Origin: Aeromonas sp. FDAARGOS 1405
GTDB lineage: Bacteria > Pseudomonadota > Gammaproteobacteria > Enterobacterales > Aeromonadaceae
Reading direction: 5' to 3'
Assembly: GCF_019048265.1 (NCBI RefSeq)
Contig: NZ_CP077311.1
Coordinates: forward strand, 2,055,001-2,119,000
DNA length: 64,000 nucleotides
Shown: positions 55,078-63,794 of the stretch, in pieces
Layout: each line of letters starts with the position of its first letter
How positions within the stretch are numbered: the first letter of the stretch is position 1
Translations under genes and position numbers: made by a program
Notes under the pieces: model-generated
What the model was told of the DNA's origin: nothing
Seen by the model: only the letters and a program-made list of their open reading frames with translations
Database searches by the model: none

Positions 55078-57390
55078 ATGAAGCAGATTAAATCCTGGGC
55101 GCAATATTACGTCGACCTGATGACCAAGCTGGGACTGGTGCGATTCAGCATGTTTCTGGCGGCCGGCATCATAGTGCTGGCGGTCGCCATCCAGATGGGG
55201 GTAACCCTGTTTCTGCGCGGCAATATCGATGTGATCGACTTCGTGCGTTCGGTCTTCTTTGGCCTGTTGGTGACCCCCTGGGCGGTCTATTTTCTCTCCA
55301 TCGTGGTGGATCAGCTGGAGGATTCCCGTCAGCGACTGAGCCGGATGGTGCGCAAGCTGCAAGATATGCGTGAGCGGGATCTGGAGCTTAACAGCCAGTT
55401 GCAGGAGAACATCAGTCGCCTCAATGCCCAGATTGCCGAGACCAACCGGGCCGAGAGCCTGCGTTTGCAGGCCATTGAAGATCTCGAAAACGAGGTGTTC
55501 CAGCGGGAGAAAGCTCAGCTCCATCTGGGGGAGCGTACCGCTCTGCTGCGCTCTTTTATCGACTGTTCCCCGGATCTGGTCTACTACCGCAACGAGGATG
55601 AGCAGTTCTCTGGCTGCAACCGCGCTATGGAGGAGCTGACTGGTAAGGCGGAGAGCGAGCTGATCGGTCTGACCCCGTTCGATGTTTATAAGCAGGAGAT
55701 TGCCAACAAGGTGGTGGAGACCGACAAGCAGGTCTTTGCCAGCAACGAACCGCTCACCTACGAGCAGTGGCTGGAGTATCCCGATGGCCGCAAGGCCTAC
55801 TTCGAGCTGCGCAAGGTGCCCTTCTTCGATCGCTTCGGCAAGCGGCTCGGTCTGCTCGGCTTTGGTCGCGACATCACCGAGCGCAAGCAGTATCAGGACA
55901 AACTGGAGAAGGCGAGTCGCGACAAGACCACCTTTATCTCCACCATCAGCCACGAGCTGCGGACCCCGCTCAACGGCATCGTGGGGTTGAGCCGGATGCT
56001 GATGGATACCCCCCTCGACCCGACCCAGCGCCAACAGCTCAAGACCATTCACCTGAGTGCGGTGACCCTGGGCAATATATTCAATGACATCATCGACTTG
56101 GACAAGCTCGACCGACGCCGTCTCGAGATAGCACCGACCCGTATCGACCTGCCCGCCTTCCTCGATGAGCTTGAGACCCTGTCGCGCATCCAGGCTGAGC
56201 AGAAGGGGCTCTATTTGCACTTCGATCGTGATGGCGAGATGCCACAATTTGTGATGGCCGACGGCACCCGGCTGCGTCAGGTGCTGTGGAATCTGGTGGG
56301 TAATGCGGTCAAGTTTACCGATGAGGGCGGCGTCACCGTGCGCTGCCTCTCTCACCCAGCCGACGAGCCCGGCAAGCTGGCCCTGCACTTCGAGGTGGAG
56401 GATACCGGTGTCGGTATCCCGCGTGCCCAGCAGGAGAAAATCTTCGCCATGTACTATCAGGTGCAGGGCAAGAAGCACGCCACCGGCACCGGCATTGGTC
56501 TTGCGGTCTCCCGTCAGCTGGTGCAGGCGATGGGCGGGCAGCTCTATGTGGACAGCGATCCGGGCGAAGGTTCCTGCTTCACCGCCGAGCTGGAGGTCGC
56601 TTGCGCCGAACCTGTGTTGCCGGAGCAAGAGGAGGAGATGCCATCCCTCGATATCCTGCTGGTGGAGGATGTGGAGCTCAACGTGACGGTGGCGTGTGCC
56701 CTGCTCAACAAGCTGGGTCATCAGGTGCAGGTGGCACGTGATGGTGCGCAGGCGCTGGCGATGGCCAATCCGGATGATTTTGACCTCATTTTGCTCGACA
56801 TCCAGCTGCCGGACATGACCGGTTTCGATGTGGCTGAAAAGCTGCTGGCGCGTTATGGCGACAGCCTGCCGCCCATGGTGGCGCTCACCGCCAACTCCAC
56901 CGGTGATCGCCAGTACTACCGGGATCACGGCATGCAGGATGTGATCAACAAGCCACTTGGCTCCAAAGCGGTGCGGGAGGTGATTGGTCACCTGTTTGCC
57001 GATCTCGCCGAGGATGAGGCGGATGAGCAGGCGGATGCGGGCAATCAGGATGCCCTGCTGGATATCCCCTTCCTCACTGATTATGCCGATACAGTGGGCA
57101 AGCCGGTGCTGCTCTCCAGCGTCGATCTGTTCGAGAAGATGATGCCGGACTACATGGCGGTGCTCGACTCCAACATGATTGCCAAGGATCAGGCGGGGGT
57201 GGTGGAGGAGGCCCACAAGATAAAAGGGGCGGCAGGCTCCATCGGCCTGCGCCGACTGCAGCAGACGGCCCAGCTGATCCAGAGCCCGGATCATCCCGCC
57301 TGGTGGGAAAACGTGGAAGACTGGATTGAGACGCTGCGCCGCGAATATCCCGGCGATATCGCCCGTCTGCGGCGCTGGTTGTTGTCTTGA
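55078..57390 (+). CDS. arcB: Aerobic respiration control sensor kinase ArcB
   Basis: Encodes 770 residues (E. coli ArcB 778). Tripartite hybrid kinase of the ArcAB system, which reports quinone redox state. Order: two membrane helices (about 21-45, 58-77), coiled coil, PAS domain, HisKA (His292 in ISHELRTPLNG), HATPase, receiver (Asp574 in LLDIQLPDMTG), Hpt (His713 in EEAHKIKGAAG). Residue numbers from the start codon match E. coli for His292. Cys180 (FSGCNRAM) is kept, but E. coli Cys241 is Tyr241 here (DGRKAYFEL), and an extra Cys163 appears. Divergent from the DUF2860 gene; dgt follows by 51 bases. Confidence 0.96.
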   Translation: MKQIKSWAQYYVDLMTKLGLVRFSMFLAAGIIVLAVAIQMGVTLFLRGNIDVIDFVRSVFFGLLVTPWAVYFLSIVVDQLEDSRQRLSRMVRKLQDMRERDLELNSQLQENISRLNAQIAETNRAESLRLQAIEDLENEVFQREKAQLHLGERTALLRSFIDCSPDLVYYRNEDEQFSGCNRAMEELTGKAESELIGLTPFDVYKQEIANKVVETDKQVFASNEPLTYEQWLEYPDGRKAYFELRKVPFFDRFGKRLGLLGFGRDITERKQYQDKLEKASRDKTTFISTISHELRTPLNGIVGLSRMLMDTPLDPTQRQQLKTIHLSAVTLGNIFNDIIDLDKLDRRRLEIAPTRIDLPAFLDELETLSRIQAEQKGLYLHFDRDGEMPQFVMADGTRLRQVLWNLVGNAVKFTDEGGVTVRCLSHPADEPGKLALHFEVEDTGVGIPRAQQEKIFAMYYQVQGKKHATGTGIGLAVSRQLVQAMGGQLYVDSDPGEGSCFTAELEVACAEPVLPEQEEEMPSLDILLVEDVELNVTVACALLNKLGHQVQVARDGAQALAMANPDDFDLILLDIQLPDMTGFDVAEKLLARYGDSLPPMVALTANSTGDRQYYRDHGMQDVINKPLGSKAVREVIGHLFADLAEDEADEQADAGNQDALLDIPFLTDYADTVGKPVLLSSVDLFEKMMPDYMAVLDSNMIAKDQAGVVEEAHKIKGAAGSIGLRRLQQTAQLIQSPDHPAWWENVEDWIETLRREYPGDIARLRRWLLS

Positions 57391-57410
57391 GACTGGTGGT
57401 TGTCTTGAGT
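57375..57410 (+). repeat. Short tandem duplication across the arcB stop codon
   Basis: ctggttgttgtcttgaga (57375-57392) is repeated as ctggtggttgtcttgagt (57393-57410), two mismatches in 18. It duplicates the last arcB codons and the stop, and probably arose by slippage. Confidence 0.6.
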
Positions 57411-57441
57411 CTGAGGGAAGTTGCTGGCAAGGAGCTGCAAG

Positions 57442-58806
57442 ATGTATAGCCGTTTGATTACCCCCGCGCGCATCCACTCCTGGGGGGATGAGGAGCTGCT
57501 GGAGGCGACCGAGCAGGATCGCGCCCGTATCGTGCAGGCCGCACCGGTGCGCCGGTTGCAGCAGAAGACCCAGGTCTTTCCACTCGATGTGAAGGCCTCG
57601 GTGCGCAGTCGCCTCACCCACTCGCTGGAGGTACAGGAGACTGGCCGCCAGATCAGTCGCCGCATTCTGGCTGCCTTGCCTGCAGGTATGGTCTGTGAAG
57701 GCGCTTTTATCAATCTGGTGGAGATGTCCTGCCTGCTTCATGACGTGGGCAACCCGCCGTTTGGCCATTTTGGCGAGCAGGTGATGAGCCAGTGGCTCGG
57801 CGAGATGCTCGATCCCCTCTATCAGCAGGCGCTGGCGCAGCCCCCCTCGGCCCAGTGGGCTGAATTACGTCAGGATCTGCAGCTGTTTGATGGCAACGCC
57901 CAGAGTCTTCGGCTGGTGCACAGCCTGCACGAGCTCAACCTGACGCTCGGACAACTGGCGGCACTCTGCAAATACCCGCAGCAGCCCCAGCCCGGGGTGA
58001 GCTATGGCCAGCATCATGGCTGGAGCAGCAAACGAGGTATCTTCTTTAGCGAGCAGCCGCTCTACCGCGCCCTCGGCCAGAGTCTGGGGCTGGCCCCCGG
58101 CTGTCGCCATCCGCTGGTCTACATCATGGAGGCGGCAGACGACATCTCCTACTGCATCGCCGATCTGGAAGATGCGGTGGATAGGCGGATCCTGACTCAG
58201 GGTGAATTACTGGCGGCGCTGCGAGCAGCTGACCAGAGTGACTACATGGGTACCTTGCTGGGTGACGCGCTTGCCAGTGGTCGAGGCTTTTTCCCCCATT
58301 TTCGCCAGCAGCTGACCCGGGATCTGGTGGCGCTGGCGGCGCAGAGCTATGTCAGCGAACATCAGGCAATTTTGCAGGGATCCTATCCGCAAGCGCTGCT
58401 GCACGGCCAGGCGCCGGCGGCGCGGGTGCTCGACATCCTCAAACAGGTGGCCCGCGAGCAGGTCTTTATGCGACCCGAAGTAGAGGCGCTCGAACTGGAA
58501 GGGTATGCGGCGCTGCGCGGGGTGCTGACCAGTTATTCCTGTCTGTTGGCGCTGCCAGCACCACAGTTTGCTCGCCTGCTGGCCGGGGAGGGGAGTCAGG
58601 CGCTGTTCTTTGCGCGCCGCCTCTATCACCGCCTTTCGGCCCGCCATCTCAAGGCCTATCGATTGGCGATCGCCACCCCTGATCCACGCTTTGCCTGCCT
58701 GCATGAGCAGGAGTGGTATTACCGGGTGCGGCTGCTGCTCGATTATGTCAGCGGCATGACAGATACCTATGTGCTGGAGGAGTACCGGCTGCTCTCGGGG
58801 ATCTGA
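57442..58806 (+). CDS. dgt: Deoxyguanosinetriphosphate triphosphohydrolase (dGTPase)
   Basis: Encodes 454 residues. HD-domain enzyme that splits dGTP into deoxyguanosine and triphosphate, controlling dNTP pools. The metal site is intact: RSRLTHSLEVQ (first His), CLLHDVGNPPFGHFGE (HD motif), and DDISYCIADLEDAV (third Asp). ATG 57442 has aaggag 7-8 bases upstream and is chosen over one seven codons earlier. It follows arcB; the short gap and repeat leave room for a shared transcript. Confidence 0.92.
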   Translation: MYSRLITPARIHSWGDEELLEATEQDRARIVQAAPVRRLQQKTQVFPLDVKASVRSRLTHSLEVQETGRQISRRILAALPAGMVCEGAFINLVEMSCLLHDVGNPPFGHFGEQVMSQWLGEMLDPLYQQALAQPPSAQWAELRQDLQLFDGNAQSLRLVHSLHELNLTLGQLAALCKYPQQPQPGVSYGQHHGWSSKRGIFFSEQPLYRALGQSLGLAPGCRHPLVYIMEAADDISYCIADLEDAVDRRILTQGELLAALRAADQSDYMGTLLGDALASGRGFFPHFRQQLTRDLVALAAQSYVSEHQAILQGSYPQALLHGQAPAARVLDILKQVAREQVFMRPEVEALELEGYAALRGVLTSYSCLLALPAPQFARLLAGEGSQALFFARRLYHRLSARHLKAYRLAIATPDPRFACLHEQEWYYRVRLLLDYVSGMTDTYVLEEYRLLSGI

Positions 58807-58942
58807 TACCCCAAGCTCCTTTTCGGGCAGCATAAAATGCCGTAAAAACGTTTAAAAAGGAGTCGCAAGAGGCTTGTTTTAAATTCGGATATTTTTTAGA
58901 CTTCTGCAACCTGTTCAACTTTTATCCGGTAAGGAGACGAAA

Positions 58943-59035
58943 ATGCAACATCTGATGCTCAATATTGCATTCTCTCGCGGCACTGCGTGCGGCGTGAAAT
59001 CTCGTGCTCTTTTACCGCGTGGCGTAAACAGGTAA
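58943..59035 (+). CDS. 30-residue leader-type ORF upstream of the DUF1127 gene
   Basis: MQHLMLNIAFSRGTACGVK then SRALLPRGVNR, five Arg in 30 codons. The ribosome site aaggaga (58931-58937) is as strong as any in the window, with 5-base spacing. The stop codon sits inside a small stem (acagg/cctgt) followed by a T run, and a larger hairpin comes next, before the DUF1127 gene. This is the layout of an attenuation leader or regulatory upstream ORF. The peptide is not one I recognise. Too short to be called routinely; the ribosome site and structure are the evidence for it. Confidence 0.55.
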   Translation: MQHLMLNIAFSRGTACGVKSRALLPRGVNR

Positions 59036-59078
59036 CCCCTGTCTTTTTATCACCCGCGGTTCGTCCCGCAGGGTGATA
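59028..59078 (+). promoter_or_regulatory. Two hairpins between the small ORF and the DUF1127 gene
   Basis: First, acagg/cctgt with cTTTTT (about 59028-59048), a weak terminator-like stem overlapping the small ORF stop. Second, tatcacccgcgg/ccgc-a-gggtgata (59048-59078), 12 base pairs with one bulge. Together they resemble an attenuator with an alternative structure. The 58807-58942 stretch is AT-rich and may hold the promoter. Confidence 0.5.
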
Positions 59079-59121
59079 TCCACTTTCTCCGGGATAACCG
59101 CATGTTCTACTGGAGAATGTC

Positions 59122-59325
59122 ATGTCTATCGAACTGGTTTTACTGCGCAGTGTTGAATCCCTGGTCCAGAGACGGATTGCCCGGGTCGAGCGTCGTCTCG
59201 TACAGGTTAATCTGTCACCCGCTCTGCTCAGGGATATCGGGCTGGAAGGATATCAGGGTCAGATCTCCCTCGTTCGCGAGCGGGAGTATCAAACCGGCTT
59301 CCGCCTCGGGAATCGAATAACCTGA
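59122..59325 (+). CDS. DUF1127-type small protein
   Basis: Encodes 67 residues. The C-terminal half LSPALLRDIGLE is the DUF1127 (YjiS-like) signature, an arginine-rich fold that in other bacteria acts as a small RNA-binding or regulatory protein. The rest is basic (VQRRIARVERRL). ATG 59122 follows ggagaa by 4-5 bases. It is downstream of the leader ORF and hairpins and upstream of a terminator, so it forms its own unit. Function here unknown. Confidence 0.75.
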   Translation: MSIELVLLRSVESLVQRRIARVERRLVQVNLSPALLRDIGLEGYQGQISLVREREYQTGFRLGNRIT

Positions 59326-59362
59326 TCCACAGGGGAGGGTAAACGCTCTCCCCGTGGTGACG

Positions 59363-59388
59363 TGGCAGGCGGAATGCCTGCCATTTTT
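59363..59388 (+). terminator. Terminator of DUF1127 gene
   Basis: tggcaggc/gcctgcca stem with a five-base loop followed by TTTTT; a ggggag/ctcccc stem precedes it. Confidence 0.85.
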
Positions 59389-59546
59389 GTGTTTGCAGGT
59401 TGATTTTTTATTCACTTTTCTTTGTCCCGGCACTATCCTCTCTGCCCCATTTGTGACAGATGCGTATGTTTTCTCGCCTTGTGCCGTCAGGATCGGCAAA
59501 ATTAGAGATGGTGGCCGATCTGTTTTACTCATCAGGACAAGACTTC

Positions 59547-62500
59547 ATGTCACTCTTTCGTCAGCTTTTTCTTCCCCTGTTGCTGCTGTTTTCCGGCATC
59601 CCTGCTGCTGCTGTTCCCCAATTGGGAAAGGCACTGGCGGGCAACCAGACTGCTGATGAAGAGCTGGTGGTCGGGGTGCCCCGTGGTGGTTATCCCCCGT
59701 TTCTCTACGAACTGCCCAATCAGCGCTATGCCGGTCCACTCAAGGAACTGGCCTCGCGCATTGCGGCAGAAATGGGGGTCTCTCTGCGTTATGTCTCCTA
59801 CAACTCTTATGTGGATGCCCATGCTGCGCTGAACAGCCGTCAGGTTGATGCCTTGATCGGGGTCGAGCTCGATGCTCTCGAGCTCGAGGGGATGAATCAT
59901 ATCGGGTATCTGGGATCCTACGCTCGCGCCATCTTGATGCGCCACCCTGATCAACATTTGACCCTGGAGCAGGCACGCAAGCTGCGCTGGGTCTGTATTC
60001 GCGGTTTTGGCAGTTGCAATGAGCTGGCACGACTGGAGATGCCCCATGTGACCGAGCTGGAGAGTCGTGATGAGGCGACCTATATGGTCAAACTTGGGGC
60101 GGCCGATGCTTATCTGGCGCTGGGGCCGATCATTGCCATGGAGATGGAGCGGTTGCCAGAGTCGATGGGGATTGTGATTCCTGACTGGATTCCCGGTAGT
60201 GCATTAACTATTGCCACCAGTGCCAATGACCCGGTGCTGACAGATCGCATCTGGCAGGCTTACCAGCGGATCCCTGTGGCGGATTCCCGATTGAGGCTGA
60301 GTCAGGAGGACAATCGCTTCAAAGCGGGTTTATTGCTGGAGCCTGACGAGGTGGCTTGGCTGAAGCAGAAGAACAAGGTGGTCAGGTTTGCCGTTGCGCC
60401 ATCGTTTGCCGGTATCAGCGAGATCGATGACGAAGGGGTGTTGCACGGCTATGCAGCTGATTTGATGAAACTGTTGAGTCTGCGCTCGGGGATCCGCTTT
60501 GAACTGGAACCCACCAGCACCTGGCAAGAGTCACTGGCGCTGCTGAAACAGCACAAGGTTGATCTGATCCCCTTGATGACAGCACTCAGGGATCGCGAGA
60601 CATTTGCGTCATTCAGCTCTTCCTATCTCAAGTTCGATAGCTATGTGGTGGCTCGCCATGGCGCCCGCCCGCTGAAGTCGCTAGCGGAGCTGAAAGGGCG
60701 TTTGATCGGTGGCGTGACCGGTTCTTATGAGGCTTCCCTCATACAGGCCCACGGTGGCAAAGTCATCGAAGTGGGCAAGGATACCGAGTTGCTCACCCTG
60801 CTTGACACGGGAAAAGCCGAGTATGTGCTGCTGACAATGACCAATCTGGGGCAACAGGCGATGAAGGGGTTCAACGAGAAGTATCAGGTGGTGCTGAGTT
60901 CTCCCGAGTTTTCCGTGCCCATCAGCATGGCCATTGACATCAGGCAGCCCGAGCTGCGGCGGATCATGGACAAGCTGTTGCTGACCATCACGGATGAGGA
61001 GTGGCAGCTGCTGGAACGTCGCTGGCTTAATGTCTCGGTAAATATCGAATCTGATTACAGCCTGGTCTACAAGTGGCTGGCGTTAGGCGGTGTTGCCTTG
61101 TTGGTCTGTGGTCTGCTGGTGATGCTCTGGGCCCGCAGTTTGCGTCGCCAGATTGCGCAACGGAAAATCGCAGAGGGAAAACTCAACGAGCAATTGCTGT
61201 TTGTACAGACCCTGCTCAATTCGTTACCGACCATGGTGGCATTGCGTGATAGCAGGCAGCGGATCACTCTCTGCAACAAGGCTTATCGGGACGCCTTCCT
61301 CGTTGATGGTAATGGTGAAGCGCTCGACGACCTGCAAGGCATTCCAGAGCACTTGCGCGAGAGCGTGCTTGAAGAAGATCGCCGGGTGTGGCAAAGCGGG
61401 CAGGAGCTGGAGGGGGCTGGCAACAGCTTGCGTGCTGATGGTACCCCTTTTCATGTGATCTATGCCAAGCGCCCTTACCGGGACCCCGATGGCAATATGC
61501 TGGGGGTGTTGACTGTGCTGACCGATGTCAGCCGGATCAAGGCGGCGGAGGAGCGTGCCCGTCAGGCAGAAACTCGCCTCACACAGATCACCGACAGCAT
61601 GCCTGGCGTCGTCTATCAATATCTGTGGCAGGGACCGGGGAAGGGGCGTTTTCTTTACGCTTCTCAGGGGGCCAGTGAAATCCTGGGGGTATCTCATCAG
61701 GATTTATTTAACGCTGAATCGGGTGGTGCGGTATTTGGCTTTACCGAACAGGCGCTGCAGGAGTTTGTCAGCAAGGTGGCCAATCATGCCGAGACGCTGG
61801 CTCCCCTCGATCTGGAAGTCAAGGTGGAGCGTCCTGAGGGAGATCGCTATCTGCAAGTTCGTGGCAATTTTGTACGTCAGGAGCAGCAAGCTCTGATCCT
61901 CAACGGCGTTATTCAGGACATCACGGCCCTCAAACAGCAGGAACATGAACTGCGCGAGGCGCGCGCCTATGCCGAGCAGGCGATGCAGGCACGTAGCCGC
62001 TTTCTGGCCACCATGAGCCACGAGTTGCGTACCCCTATTTCCGGTATGCATGGCATGCTTGAGTTGCTGCAAATGAGCGAGCTCAACGACGATCAGCGTT
62101 ACATGGTGCGCAATGTTGTCACCTCGACTAACAACCTGCTCTATCTGGTCAACGATATTCTCGATTTTTCCAAGATCGAAGCAGGTCAATTGCAACTGCA
62201 TTGTCAGGTCAGCCGGTTGCAGACGGTGATCTGCGATGCGATTCGTGGTCACGCCACCCTTGCCCATAACAAAGGGCTTAACGTGACGCTGGAGTGGGGT
62301 CAGCATGTGCCGGATTGGGCCGATATCGATGGGGTTCGGGTCGGCCAGGTGATCTCCAACCTGCTCAACAATGCGGTAAAGTTTACCGAGCAGGGGGCAG
62401 TCTCTATCCGGGTCAGCTACCTGCGCGAGCATCTTGCCATCAGCATCCGTGATACCGGCATCGGGATTGCCGAAGAGAAACAGGCATTGTTATTTACCCC

Positions 62501-63794
62501 GTTTGAGCAGGTTGAGTCCGATATCAACCGCCGCTTTGGTGGAACAGGTCTGGGGCTGGCGATCTGTGATCAGCTGGTGCGCAAAATGGGCGGCGAACTG
62601 ACCCTGACCAGCAAGGCGGGAGAGGGCTCCCGTTTCCGCTTTACTGTGCCGCTGGCCCATCCTCAATGGGATGCGCCCCCGCTGACTGGCACCGAATGGT
62701 GGTTTTTTAGCGCCGATGCCAATCTCGAGTCGGCCATGCTGCGGTTGGGGGCCAGGCTCAAGCATCTGGATGCCGGCCAGCTCAACCGCTCACTGGAAGG
62801 ATTGCTGCTGGCTGACCAGCAGTGGTTGGAGCAAGCTCTTGGCAGTGAGTGGCAGGGCTGGTTACAACATGTTGCATTGAGAGGAATAATTGCGTCACCG
62901 AACGAGGCCCTGCGTGGCCGTGTTGGCGGTCAGCAGTGGTGGCGGTTGGGGCTCTCCCCTCTCTATCCGGATCTGCTGCTGGAAAGTTGCCTCGAGTTGC
63001 TGCAAGAGCAGGTTGTTCCTGCCTTGCCTGCGCTGGCTGACAAGCTGGGAGGACGGGTACTGGTGGCCGATGATCATCCGGTCAATCGTGCCCTGCTGGC
63101 ACGACAACTGGCGATCCTCGGGATCGAAGCCCAAGTGGTAGAGGATGGCGAGAAGGCGTTGCGGGCCTGGCAGGGGCAGTCATTCTCCTTGTTACTGACC
63201 GATTGCCACATGCCGGTGATGGATGGCTATGCCCTGACCAAGGCGCTGCGGGCTGCGGGGGTGACGGCGCCCATTATCGGGGTAACAGCAGATACCTCGG
63301 AAGAGGCCCATGCTCGTATGGTGGAGGCGGGCATGAGCGATATGCTGTTCAAGCCCTACCCGCTGGATACCCTGCGCCAGCTGTTGGCACACTGGCTTGC
63401 CGAGTCGGTAACCGCGGGTAGTGCTGTGGGGGCGGCGATTGATGACGGACTGGCCGTTCAGGCAGAACGCTGGTTGACCCTGTTTGGCGATGAGCCGACG
63501 GCGCGGGTGATGGCGGCGGAATATCTCGACTCCAATCGTCAGGATGGAGCTCATATGAAGGCCGCTTTGGTTTGCCACGACTTCGGTGCATTGGTAGAGA
63601 CTGCCCACCGGATCAAGGGCGCGGCCCGCATGGTCGGACTACAGGAGCTGGCCAGCCAGGCAGCCAGGCTGGAGTCGGCTGCCAGATTGAAACAGTTTGA
63701 TGAACTGGAGGAGCTCACCGGCAAGGTGCAGCTATTGATGACGGCGATCGCCCACGACATTGGATTATGGCTCGATGAAAAAAGCACAACATGA
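59547..63794 (+). CDS. BvgS/EvgS-type hybrid sensor histidine kinase
   Basis: Encodes 1415 residues. Signal peptide or anchor (about 1-22), two periplasmic solute-binding type 3 domains (about 35-260 and 270-490), a membrane helix (about 509-530), two PAS domains (about 550-800), HisKA with His825 in MSHELRTPISG, HATPase (NNAVKFTEQG, GGTGLGLAI), a region near 1046-1165 that looks like a degenerate receiver, a receiver with Asp1219 in LLLTDCHMPVMDG, and Hpt with His1354 in TAHRIKGAA. ATG 59547 gives a normal signal sequence; longer frames do not. Its end overlaps a response regulator gene, its likely partner. The ligand is unknown. Confidence 0.9.
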   Translation: MSLFRQLFLPLLLLFSGIPAAAVPQLGKALAGNQTADEELVVGVPRGGYPPFLYELPNQRYAGPLKELASRIAAEMGVSLRYVSYNSYVDAHAALNSRQVDALIGVELDALELEGMNHIGYLGSYARAILMRHPDQHLTLEQARKLRWVCIRGFGSCNELARLEMPHVTELESRDEATYMVKLGAADAYLALGPIIAMEMERLPESMGIVIPDWIPGSALTIATSANDPVLTDRIWQAYQRIPVADSRLRLSQEDNRFKAGLLLEPDEVAWLKQKNKVVRFAVAPSFAGISEIDDEGVLHGYAADLMKLLSLRSGIRFELEPTSTWQESLALLKQHKVDLIPLMTALRDRETFASFSSSYLKFDSYVVARHGARPLKSLAELKGRLIGGVTGSYEASLIQAHGGKVIEVGKDTELLTLLDTGKAEYVLLTMTNLGQQAMKGFNEKYQVVLSSPEFSVPISMAIDIRQPELRRIMDKLLLTITDEEWQLLERRWLNVSVNIESDYSLVYKWLALGGVALLVCGLLVMLWARSLRRQIAQRKIAEGKLNEQLLFVQTLLNSLPTMVALRDSRQRITLCNKAYRDAFLVDGNGEALDDLQGIPEHLRESVLEEDRRVWQSGQELEGAGNSLRADGTPFHVIYAKRPYRDPDGNMLGVLTVLTDVSRIKAAEERARQAETRLTQITDSMPGVVYQYLWQGPGKGRFLYASQGASEILGVSHQDLFNAESGGAVFGFTEQALQEFVSKVANHAETLAPLDLEVKVERPEGDRYLQVRGNFVRQEQQALILNGVIQDITALKQQEHELREARAYAEQAMQARSRFLATMSHELRTPISGMHGMLELLQMSELNDDQRYMVRNVVTSTNNLLYLVNDILDFSKIEAGQLQLHCQVSRLQTVICDAIRGHATLAHNKGLNVTLEWGQHVPDWADIDGVRVGQVISNLLNNAVKFTEQGAVSIRVSYLREHLAISIRDTGIGIAEEKQALLFTPFEQVESDINRRFGGTGLGLAICDQLVRKMGGELTLTSKAGEGSRFRFTVPLAHPQWDAPPLTGTEWWFFSADANLESAMLRLGARLKHLDAGQLNRSLEGLLLADQQWLEQALGSEWQGWLQHVALRGIIASPNEALRGRVGGQQWWRLGLSPLYPDLLLESCLELLQEQVVPALPALADKLGGRVLVADDHPVNRALLARQLAILGIEAQVVEDGEKALRAWQGQSFSLLLTDCHMPVMDGYALTKALRAAGVTAPIIGVTADTSEEAHARMVEAGMSDMLFKPYPLDTLRQLLAHWLAESVTAGSAVGAAIDDGLAVQAERWLTLFGDEPTARVMAAEYLDSNRQDGAHMKAALVCHDFGALVETAHRIKGAARMVGLQELASQAARLESAARLKQFDELEELTGKVQLLMTAIAHDIGLWLDEKSTT

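Noticed and set aside
54997..57768. Minus-strand open frame of 923 codons opposite arcB
   Set aside because: A shadow of arcB, with low-complexity Leu/His/Gln composition, no domain and no ribosome site.
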